Positions 19,888 to 29,410 of a stretch of 64,000 nt of DNA are shown one piece after another. The stretch covers positions 14,504,900 through 14,568,899 of the forward strand of contig CM055107.1 of the NCBI GenBank assembly GCA_029204225.1, in the 5' to 3' direction. Source of the DNA: Diphasiastrum complanatum (Eukaryota; Streptophyta; Lycopodiopsida; Lycopodiales; Lycopodiaceae). The number at the start of each line of letters is the position of its first letter. The stretch's first letter is position 1. A model generated the notes under the pieces. It did not search any database. It had not been told where the DNA came from and was given only the letters and a program-made list of their open reading frames with translations. Both the position numbers and the translations under genes were made by a program.

Positions 19888-20965
19888 CAAATTCAGCCCT
19901 CAAGTGTGCCTTGCATAATTCCAGTCCAGTAGTATTGTTCCAAATTAATATGATGTCATCAACATAAATTACCATGAAAGTAATCTCAGACCCAGCCTTT
20001 TTAATGAAGATGCTATGATCAGTATCGTGCGATGTTGCATTGCACATATGGCATAATCTATGTGTCAGTCTCAAATTTTGCTTTAGGACTGGACACTCAT
20101 TTGCTGTATGGTTATGCGTGTATACTGAACACCATACATTTTCTCGTCAGGATACTGCAGCTGGGTTGGTTCCGATTGATGTGGAGTTACTGTTACAGTT
20201 CCTTGTAAGGCCTTCAGTTTCTGGTCAAACTGTGTCATAAGTTGCTCCATCTGTTGTTTGTGTAATTTTGTCATTTGCTCCAACAGCAGTTCCGTGGATA
20301 GAGCGGGCACTTTTTGAATCCCTTTTCATGAAGAAATATTTCCATTCTTTCATACCAGACCCTTGATGACTGTTTTAACCCATATAGAGCCTTTGTTAGC
20401 TTACAGACTCTTTCATTGTCTTCTTCGAAACCATCAGGCTCCTTCATGTAAATGTCCTCACTAAGTTCTCCATTCAAAAATGCCGTCTTGACGTCTAGTT
20501 GATAGATCTGCATGTCATTGGCAGCTGCCCAAGCAAGAATAATTCTAATTGACCCTATTCTAGCTACTAGGGCAAATGTTTCATCAAAATCCACCCCGTC
20601 AGTCTGTGCACACCCTTTAGCTACTTTTCTGGCCTTGTATCTTTCAATTTTGCCATCTGCATCAAACTTTAGCTTGTAAATCCATCTGCACCCAGTGGCT
20701 TTTCTTCCTTCTGGCAGATATACCAGGTCCCATGCTCTGTTTTCTTGACTGATTCCATTTCTTCAATCATGGCTTTATGCCATTCTTGCCAATCTCTCCC
20801 TTGGGCCTCACAAAAGCTTCCTGGCTCCACATCAGATTCTTTGCTCAAGAACGACATATCATCAAAGCTCTGTGGGGCTCTCCTTATCCTGGTGGTTCTT
20901 CTTTCAACATTTGGATCTACTTCTTGCCGGATCAAGCCTCCGATTGCTCCAGCATCTGTTTGAAT
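19888..20965 (-). pseudogene. Outer copia: reverse transcriptase N-terminal and central part
   Basis: Minus-strand reading from 20965: VERRTTRIRRAPQSFDDMSF, WQEWHKAMIEEMESVKK, then GVDFDETFALVARIGSIR near 20590, QLDVKTAFLNGELSEDIYM, VCKLTKALYGLKQSSRVWYE and FLHEKGFKKC. After an interruption of about 250 bases it resumes at about 20045 with SIFIKKAGSEITFMVIYVDD (catalytic YVDD) and HLRAEFE, then is cut at 19888 by the inner element. Several frames are used. Confidence 0.88.
20050..20305 (-). other. Foreign gag-like fragment inside the outer copia RT
   Basis: Between RT motifs KGFKKC and DHSIFIKKAG lies a minus-strand peptide beginning MPALSTELLLEQMTKLHKQQ, with LMTQFDQKLKAL, and ending in a part that reads HTANECPVLKQNLRL in another frame. 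It is glutamine-rich and coiled-coil-like. It does not belong to copia RT and resembles the N-terminal region of a gag protein. Origin unknown. Confidence 0.6.
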
Positions 20966-21362
20966 ACTGCATCCTTTCTTTTCAAAGACCACATGATAGC
21001 CACTGTCGGTGACTCGTGCCACAGAGAGCAAGTTTTTCGCTAGATTGTGGACATGGAGGACATCTCACAATGTTGTAGTTCTGCCCTGTCCAATCCACAG
21101 CCGTACTGATCCCTTTCCTATTGCATCCACTATGCCTTTGGCCCCCTTTGCCACTGAGCATCTCATATGTGATGAATGCATCTTGATTGTTCGTCATGTG
21201 TGAAGTTGCAGCTGAGTCTAGATACCAAGAGGGGTCAGCTTCCACAGAATGTCTCTTCCCTTTTGGTTTTACATTTAGGGGTTCAGTGTTGAAGTCTAAA
21301 AAGAATCCCTCATATGAGTCTTTGGATAATTGGCGAGAATCCCAATTCTCATCAGCCATCAT
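20966..21362 (-). pseudogene. Outer copia: protease and pre-integrase, integrase deleted
   Basis: Minus-strand reading gives SWYLDSAATSHMTNNQDAF (protease; the catalytic DSG is DSA, a common copia variant) and, in another frame, LSVARVTDSGYHVVFEKKGC, the start of the GAG-pre-integrase segment. It then runs directly into the pre-RT linker (GGLIRQEVDPNVE), so integrase is missing. Confidence 0.82.
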
Positions 21363-21424
21363 ATTATATGCGTCTACACCATCTGGGACTTCATCAACTA
21401 TGTTTGCTTGATCTGCACCTCCAT

Positions 21425-22194
21425 CTTTCTTATTGCGATCTCTGACGAAATGTCCCGGTCGATCACAGTAGTAACACTTTTTCTCTTACTTGTTTGGCCA
21501 TGACTTTTTCTTGGTGTCTTTGTTGTGTTGGCTCATCTGTCTCCCGTCTGCGTTGGATCTTTGATTCTTGATGTTCATCATCTTTAACCCACAGAGCAGC
21601 GCCATTTCGTCTTGTGCAGGATTGACCTTGCGCCTGCTTTCTTCCTGAATGAGCCTTCTCGTTATGAAGTCCATGTCCAATTTGTCTTCAAATCCATCTG
21701 CATCATGACTAGTGGATCATAACTGGATGGTAGGCTAGTCATCAATGTATAGCTGCTTGTCAATGACTGCACCTGCCGCCCAATATCCTTGATCTTCTCT
21801 GTGTGTTCCCGGATAGAGTCTCCTTCGCTCATCTTGGTGCTCGTTAGTTGTCTTTGCAGCATCAAGATGCTTGAAAATCCTCTGGCTTGGAAGCTTCTGT
21901 GGAGCATCTCCCATACTCCCTTCGCTGTCTCCTGGTCTCTTACTAAGGAAATCGCCGTGTCTCTCAGACTCAAGAACATCAGCATATGTGCCTTCGATTA
22001 TGCAGCTTTCTGCTCGGCCTGCTGAGCATTCTTCACCTGCCCTTCTTGATCCACTTCAGCCACTTCTGTCCCCAAGACGACGCCCCAGAGGCCCTTGTCT
22101 TTGAGCAAAATTTCATCTTCCAACTCCACGATCCATAGTTGTCTGCCTCCAGTCGATCTATCATCTTGTTCTCCATCAACACTTCCATCGCCAT
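21425..22194 (-). pseudogene. Outer copia gag
   Basis: Starts at ATG 22194 (MAMEVLMENKMIDRLEADNY). Frameshifted continuation gives LSLRDTAISLVRDQETAKG, VWEMLHRSFQARG and REHTEKIKDIGRQ. The zinc knuckle near 21437-21482 reads CYYCDRPGHFVRDR, with the last cysteine lost. The leader between this ATG and the 5' LTR holds no standard TGGTATCAGAGC site; the LTR-adjacent minus sequence is TTGGCTATGGACC. Confidence 0.82.
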
Positions 22195-22358
22195 TGCTTA
22201 GTTATATGGTGATCTTGAAAGATCGCTTTGTTCTTTTGTATGACAGATTACATGAGTACACTCGTGATGAAAAAGATAAAAGCGAAGGATGATTCTGGCT
22301 GTCCTATGATCGTACGTGATCCAGACTCTTCTCCTCACGCACGGGGGTCCATAGCCAA

Positions 22359-22699
22359 TGTTAGAGTAAAGGTGCAGGGATGAATATGATCACTACCGTA
22401 CTGAAGGATTAAAGCAAGAACGCATCAGCATAAAGCAATCACCATCTACACAAGCAATGCACAAAAACTCAAAAGCGTGGATTTCGCATATGCATGGTCT
22501 GTACATATATTCGCATGTCAGTTGCATGCCAAGATTTTCTATCACGTAATTCCTAAAAAATATTATACATGTCTCGTATGTTCACATGTCTCGTATGTTC
22601 ACATGATCATGCCAAGAAGTCATTCTGGAATATTACTTTTCTAGCTATCTATGGGCAGTTAGCGTTGACAGTTGCTGTCCCATGAACTGGACATCAACA
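22359..22699 (-). repeat. 5' LTR of the outer copia element
   Basis: Starts TGTTAGAGTA and ends CATCAACA; pairs with 15651-15967. Confidence 0.9.
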
Positions 22700-22803
22700 G
22701 AACGCTCTATAGAGTGTGTGAATTCAGTTTGGAAAGATTGTTTTCTCACATCATGGTTCTCGCTGGCGTATTAGCTTAACTTGATGCCTTCACTGTTGGG
22801 CAG

Positions 22804-24290
22804 GGATATCCAGATGCCCCAGACTTTAAGCATAAGACTACTGAGAAGGCGTTATGGATTAATGATAGATTCAGCCCCTCTTGGCTACAAGCAAAGCTTG
22901 CAACTCTCACCCAACTAGCTTCACAACCATCATGATCATCTTCATCAACTGAATGCCAGGGAGACGCCTGTATTGCGCTCACATTTCTGAGTCACTTTTC
23001 TTATGACTCCCCCAACCCAGCCCAACCCATCAGAAGAGTCTGATCTTCTTATCCTCTCTGTGTCTCTTTGTCTGTCGTGCAGGTCAAGTATCGAGAACCG
23101 CACAACTTTGGGAGAAATTCTCCTCATCAGATTCTTCACAGTGGTGGGACAATAGGATTGACGATAAGGTGAAACTTCCAGTAACCTATGGCATCCTTTC
23201 GTTTTTTCATTCATGCAAACGCTATAGGACTAGCGGGGATTGAAAAAATCTCCTCTCAATCCTGCAGGCACGCACAATCTTACTATTTCTGGCTACTGCT
23301 TTGGTTGCTTAAGATTTATGCGATGGCTCGGTGGCTTGTACTTTTAGAATTTGTTGGAGTTGGCGGTAAGAGGCCAGCCTTGCTTTGATGATTGCAATTA
23401 GCCCTGTTCCAACAGCTCTGATCTGTCTAGTACCTTGTGAAGCTTTGATGATTCCATCTTACTCTCTTTCCACAATTGTGATCATTCTGGTAGATTTGCC
23501 TGAAGCTATAACTGCTGACATTGCACCTTCGTGTTTCTTTCCAGAGCAATTTGAAATATCCTGACTTCAAACATAAGACGGCGAAGAGGGCTCTTTGGAT
23601 TAACAACAGGTTCAATCCTCCTTGGGTACATACCAGGCTAGCTACCATGGTACAATGTCAAGAACAGGGGCAATCTGGTCTTTCAACACCTAAAAGCTCT
23701 GGTAGGCTGCTTCTAATTTTGTCATGTTCTCTTTTTTTTCACCAGCATTGTCTGGCTGAGGGATGAATTTGCATAGATGTTTAAGCCACATAAGAGTTCC
23801 TTAATTCTATCTAGCCAAATTTCTGATGCATGCTGTTTGGGGCATGCAGGCCGAGAAGTTAGAATGGAACAGCTCTGGCTGGAGTTTTTCTCAAATCCAT
23901 CGCAGTGGTGGGACAACAGATTTATTAAGGTGTGGCCATTCATCTTATTGCCCATTGAAGATGAATTTGATGTAAACTGAGGGTGTGACATTAGTTTTGG
24001 GCTTATTTCAGTCTTCAATTGCTTTGGCCAATCAGTTCAATTTGTGGCCTGTCAAAAGTTTTTATGGTTCTGTGGTATACGAGGCTGATTGATTATCGTA
24101 GTCCCCCTAAGTTGAAGCTAGCTGATCTGTGTGCTGTTACGCAGAAAAGTTCGAAGTACCCAGACTTCAAACACAAGAGTACACATGAGGGCTTGTGGAT
24201 TGAAGGTCGACTGAATCCCCCCTGGGTTAGACCAAAGTTGGCCACTATGACAATTGCTCAGATAGAATCTGGTGGTCGGTTGAGATCACG
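22804..24290 (+). CDS. OSB-like PDF-motif exons (three PDF halves, two W halves)
   Basis: Continuation of the gene begun at 14964. Exons are: 22804-22969 (APDFKHKTTEKALWINDRFS...); 23083-23168 (VSRTAQLWEKFSSSDSSQWW DNR); 23545-23701 (YPDFKHKTAKRALWINNRFN); 23850-23929 (REVRMEQLWLEFFSNPSQWW DNR); 24145-24290 (YPDFKHKSTHEGLWIEGRLN). All have GT-AG borders and matching phases: W exons enter in phase 1 and leave in phase 0, PDF exons enter in phase 0. With exon 15440-15519 this makes three complete W/PDF modules, matching the one-to-three PDF motifs known in plant OSB proteins, which act on mitochondrial or plastid DNA. An in-frame TGA at 22933-22935, after the first PDF half, would end the protein. 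The first PDF exon also has a weak donor (GTATTG). The last exon ends in phase 2 at CG/GTATGT and joins the PPR exon in frame. Confidence 0.72.
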
Positions 24291-24403
24291 GTATGTTTTT
24301 GATCTTGGATTGTGGAGCCCTAAGTTCAGGTCTGAGAGTGAAGCACGTCTTTTTTGTCATTGGTCTTTCATATTTCATTGTAATCACTATATGAATCACA
24401 CAG

Positions 24404-26768
24404 GGTACCCGACGCTGTCCGCATTGAACATAACGTGAGCAAGCTTTGTCAGGAGGGACGATTGAAGGAGGCACTGCATATGGTGGAGCTTATGATCCAG
24501 CAAAACACGAAAGCTCCAATCAATGCCTATGTTGGCCTTTTGAAGGCATGTGCCAGAAGGAAAGCCCTGGCAGAGGGCAAGCGAGTGCATGCTCTCATTC
24601 TCCAAAGTGGACTTGATTCACACATTCTTCTAGGAAACAATCTTGTTAATATGTATGGCAAGTGTGGTAGTGTGTCGGATGCACGCAAAGTATTCAACAC
24701 AATGCCTGAACACAATGTGTTTTCGTGGACCTTTATAATCTCAGCATATGCCGATCATGGACAAGGCGAGGAGGCTCTTAATCTATTTCAGCAAATGCAA
24801 AACACAGGCATAGCACCAGACGAGGTTGCATATGTTGTTGTCCTAAAAATTTGTGCCAGGACTGCTGCCCTGGAACGGGGCAAACAGTTCCACTCCGACA
24901 TCATTAAATGTGGCTTGGAGTTAGATGTGTTTTTGGGTTCTGCCCTTGTTGACATGTATTCTAAATGTGGTTGCATAGAACTTGCACATCAGGTATTTAA
25001 AAAAATGAGTGAGCGGAATGTGGTTTCATGGAGTGCAATGATTTCAGGATATGCACAGAATGGGCTTGGCAACGAGGCCCTCGCTCTGTATGAGCAAATG
25101 AAACAGGATGGTGTGCAGCCAAACAGGGTCACATATGTTGTTCTTTTAAAAGCTTGTGGCAACATTGGAGCCCTGGAACAGGGCAAGCAGCTCCATTATG
25201 ACATCATCAGAAGTGGCTTTGAGTCAGATGTAACTATAGGGAACACCCTTGTTGACATGTATGCAAAATGTGGGTGCATAGAGCTTGCATGTCAGCTGTT
25301 CAGCAAAATGAGCAACCGTGATGTGGTATCATGGACTGCGATGATTGCAGGATATGCAAAATGTGGGTGCATAGAGCATGCGCGTCAGGTTTTCAATGAA
25401 ATGAGTGAACGAAGTGTCGTTTCATGGAATTCAATGATCGCAGGGTATGCACAGAACGGGCTTGGCAAGGAGGCCCTCGCTTTATATGAGCAAATGAAAC
25501 GGGAAAGCTTGCAGCCTAACATTGTGACCTATGTTAGTGCCCTTTCTGCATGTGCCAGCATTGCAGCCCTGGAACAGGGCAAGCAGCTGCATTCAGACAT
25601 CATCAGAAGTGGCTTTGAGTCAGATGTGACTGTAGGTAACACCCTTGTTGACATGTATGCAAAATGTGGGTGCACAGAACATGCACTTCAAGTGTTTAGC
25701 AAAATGAGCAAAAGAGATGTGATTTCATGGAATTCAATGATTGCTGGATATGAACAAAATGGACTTTGCAAGGAGGCCCTTGCTCTGTATGAGCAAATGA
25801 AAGAGGAACTTGTGCAGCCAAACTATGTCACGTATGCTATTCTCTTAAAAGCATGTGCGAGCATTGCAGCCTTGGAACAGGGCAAGCAGCTCCATTCCGA
25901 CATCATCAAAAGTGGCTATGAATCAGACGTGATTGTAGGGAACACCCTTGTTGACATGTATGCAAAATGCGGGTGCACAGAGCATGCACGTCAGGTGTTC
26001 AACAAAATGAGTGTACAAGATGTGGTTTCATGGACTTCGATGATTGTGGGATATGAACAGAATGAGCTTGGCAAGGAGGCCCTTGCTCTGTATGAGCAAA
26101 TGAAACAGGAAGGCGTGCAGCCAAACATTGTCACGTACGTTGCTCTTTTAAAAGCATGTGGGAGCATTTCAGCTCTGGAGCTGGGCAAGCATCTCCATTC
26201 TGAAATCATTAGAAATGGTTTTGAGTCAGATTTGATTGTAGGGAACACCCTTATTGACATGTATGCAAAATGCGGGTGCATAGAGGATGCACATCAGGTG
26301 TTCAACAAAATGAGTGAACGAAATGTGGTGTCATGGACTCAGATGATTGCTGGATATGCGCAGCAAGGGCTTGGCAAGGAGGCTCTAACACTTTTGGAGA
26401 GAATGCAAAGGGAAGGCATGAAGCCTGACGAAGCCACATATGTTAGTGTTCTCTCTGCATGCAGCCATTCTGGCCTAGTAGACGAAGGTTGTCATCTCTT
26501 TGATTTCATGTGTAAAGATCATAGTGTCACACTAACCCTACAACATTATGCCTGTATGGTAGATCTTCTGGGCCGTGCAGGGTGCCTGGCTGATGCCGAG
26601 GACTTCATTAACAAAATGCCAATTCAGCCTGATGCTGTGATTTGGATGACTTTGCTTGGTTCTGCTAGAAATCATGGCCATGTGGAAATAGGAAGACGTG
26701 CCTTCGAGTGTGTTGTCAAGTTGGAACCAGAAAATGCTGCCGCTTATGTGCTGCTATCTAACATCTAA
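24404..26768 (+). CDS. PLS-class pentatricopeptide repeat protein, possibly fused to OSB-like exons
   Basis: Large exon beginning after acceptor CACACAG at 24403 and open to TAA at 26766-26768. PPR proteins bind organellar RNA one base per repeat; PLS-class members mostly specify C-to-U editing sites. The protein has about 21 motifs in P-L-S order, seen in repeated VTYVxLLKACxSIAALEQGK, DMYAKCGCxEHAxQVF and VVSWxSMIAGYxQNGLGKEAL. From about 24810 the units recur every 303 bases. The last part (DEATYVSVLSACSHSGLVDE, then HYACMVDLLGRAG) is the typical C-terminal PPR and start of the E domain; the frame stops after AAAYVLLSNI, where E1 should continue. No good start codon is available without splicing: upstream the frame is closed by TAA at 24381, and the first ATG (24480) is already inside the protein. 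Reading through the 113-base intron (24291-24403) supplies an N-terminus from the OSB-like exons. Confidence 0.85.
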
Positions 26769-27175
26769 GGAGTAACCTGCAGGCGGATGAGCTAGCAAAG
26801 ATTGGAACAGAAATGTAGGTGGGAATACAAATCCCTGGGTGCAGCAGGATGAAGTTGACAACCAAGTGATGTCTTTGTGTAGGTGATGAAGGACGCAAGC
26901 TACAGGGCTTATTTGAGCTTTGTGCTGCATGATGGGACAATCAGGAAGGAAAATACATTGTGTGAACACGGTCAGAATCTGGCCATTGCTTTTGGGCTCA
27001 TTAAAACGCTCTATCAGCATTCAAGAGGAATCTTTGCATATGCAGTGATTGTCACGATGCCACCAAAATCATTCCAAAAATTGTTGATTATGAGATCATT
27101 GTGATGCCTGCAAACAGATCTCACCATTTTAAGGATGCTTTTTGTTCCTGTGGGATTATTGCTGACGGTGAGTGA
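26769..27175 (+). pseudogene. Decayed E/DYW domain of the PPR gene
   Basis: Directly downstream of the PPR stop. Frame 2 at 26786 reads DELAKIGTEM, stop, then IPGCSRMK; another frame reads VDNQV. Frame 0 at 26883-27000 reads FVLHDG, then [20 protein letters not shown]. Frame 2 again at about 27020-27172 reads [20 protein letters not shown], then [13 protein letters not shown]. This is the full order of a DYW deaminase domain, but with at least two stops and three frame changes. The catalytic H-x-E (normally HSE) is HGQ, so the glutamate is lost, and the final DYW is replaced by IIADG. The first zinc-binding CxxC pair, CSDCH, survives. Confidence 0.88.
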
Positions 27176-29410
27176 AAGAGGGAACTTCAATGGCTTATTC
27201 AATTATATATGGTTTTAGCCTGATTCCATTTTATTTTGGTGTCCCATAAACTTTGTACTTTTATTGTGGCAGGTAAAAGAACGCCAAAATTACCATTTTT
27301 GACTTTGTAATTAATGTACTGGAGTTCCAAAAAAAGTAATGTTTAAAGTTTTTTGAGTGGTACTAATGGTTAGATGAGCTCCTCCACTTTCCTTGTTTTT
27401 GTTTTTGATATGTAGTGTTGATGCTGCGGAACTATTTTCTGAATTAAACAATATCACAAGACTTGCAGAGCATTGCAAAAATTGGGTTTTCGGATCGTAG
27501 TTTGGAAAGTAGCTTAGTTTGAGAACTATTGGTTGTAAATTAGTCTTACATTCATCTCCTGATGTATGCACAAAATAATATCTAAGATAGCACACCTGCA
27601 CACAAATTTCTGTGTTCATTTGTAATCTTCATACACAAAATAAGATCCTTAAAAACCACATGCCTAGATATAGATTTGATAGGGAAGATCTTATTACATT
27701 AATCATGTGAAACAAGAAATTGGAGGTAATGCTCATCGTTAGATGCAAAAAGCTGCAGGCTATAGGTTTTTAAAGGAAGATTCAAGGTGCTATACACATT
27801 ACAAGATTGGCACCCAGCATCTGGCACTTTGTATCTTCCTGGATCTCATATTCCCTCGCTTGCCTATTTTTGAGATTCTTGCTTCACTCAGACTCTGCCA
27901 ATTCCATCCATAGCTTCTTGTTTACATATTGAAAAAGCAGTAGATCTACTTAGCTTTCTTAGTCCCTGTCATCGAGTATATTTGGAAATTGGAAAATGAT
28001 GAAATACAATGGACCAAAAGATGGGATGAGGTTGGGCAATATGTCAATAGAAATCAAATTCATAAAAGCTGATGAAAATCATCCAGGAGTGGTGCACAAT
28101 TCAAATGGAAAGAGTCATGCCATTAATCATGATGAAGGTGACTTTTAGGACCTTTAAGGCAGAGAAAAATGATTCATGTCCTCTACAAGATGTCTCTGTC
28201 ATAATAGGCCTCAAGATAGTTTGGACTTGCTTCGTAGTACAGGGACGTTAGCTGCTAACAAAGTTAAGAATCTCTTACTTCCTTTTGTGTCTGCTCTCCA
28301 CGTGTCAAATTGAGCTAGTATCTTCCATTATCTGCTCTCATTTTACCACAATCATTTTGGGCAGATTGTGTTCAAAACACTTCATAGGACTATGAGTCGC
28401 ATGCTTGGTATTTGGGAGTCACATTGTGGTATTGATCTATTGAGGGCACAGATGCATTCAAACGACTCAAACGTATCAAACATGTTTGAAAGGGAGTTTC
28501 AAACATTGGAAACAAAACCCTTAATTTTTTGCCAGTTTTTAAACTAGTGCTAATTTAAGTGTTGGAGCCTTAAATATAACATAAAAGTGGTTGAATAAGC
28601 ATGTTTAACAAGTAAAAGCATTCAATGTAGACAGTAGTATGTACAAATTAGAATGATTAGTTGGATATATGAACGAAACCATCATCAATTGTGCCCATCC
28701 ATACTTGAGATTTTTTAGAAGAACATGCACATGCTTGGCGCAACAATTTTCTATCTCAAATGGCAAGGAATTTAGTCGATGTGATTATATCTTTCCCAAA
28801 AAAACTTCCAAACATGTATGTACAATCCATAGATTATAATCTATGAATCGAACAACTATTTTGGGATACATAACAAATTGTGCAGAAAAAACCATTTATC
28901 CATTAGAGGAGTTTTGAAATCTAAAACAAGCCTTTGTAAAGATGTTTTTTATTTTTTTCTTAATTTCATCCGCCATGTGGCCCAATCAAAATGCATACAT
29001 TTGAAATCTACGTAACGTAGATGAAAATAAATAAGTTATAGAAATAAACTTTTAAAAATTTTAAGTTTGCCGCCGGGCAGGATGGGAGGATGCTATTGGT
29101 AGACAGTGTCTGCCCCGAACGTGTGAATCTACCCGACGACATTGTCTCTAGTTAACTATTTAACCACATTGGTTAATATGTTGGTAAATTTCAAACTACA
29201 CAGGTTTACCAACAGTAAGTATCACATGCTTTGGAATCGGTGACCCCATGTTGTTTCCCAATATCCTTGCGTCACAGTTAGACAGTAAGCATAGTTACAA
29301 CATGTTATTGTGGTCTAGTCATTCACATTTAATGAGTGTCATATAACTTTGAATCGATCTGGTATGTCATGGATTTGAGAATTTGGCGCTGAACTTTGGC
29401 AACAATCACT
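27176..29410. other. Intergenic region
   Basis: About 2.2 kb with no coding signal I can support on either strand, no clear LTR and no long repeat. A GC-richer patch lies near 29068-29150. It may contain the 3' flank of the PPR gene and the promoter of the next gene. Confidence 0.5.

Larger units (their letters stand above)
15651..22699 (-). mobile_element. Ty1/copia element inserted in an OSB-like intron
   Basis: LTRs at 15651-15967 and 22359-22699 start TGTTAGAGTA and end CATCAACA. The flanks are AAACG (15646-15650) and GAACG (22700-22704), a 4/5 match that is probably a worn target duplication. Removing the element leaves an intron of about 235 bases, like its sister introns. The interior, read on minus, carries gag, protease, an integrase deletion, RT and RNase H. 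It is itself split by a second copia element at 16742-19887 and by a foreign fragment near 20050-20300. Confidence 0.9.

Noticed and set aside
24527-26281. Several minus-strand open frames across the PPR exon
   Set aside because: Shadows of the repeated PPR codons; they recur with the 303-base repeat and have no independent motif.
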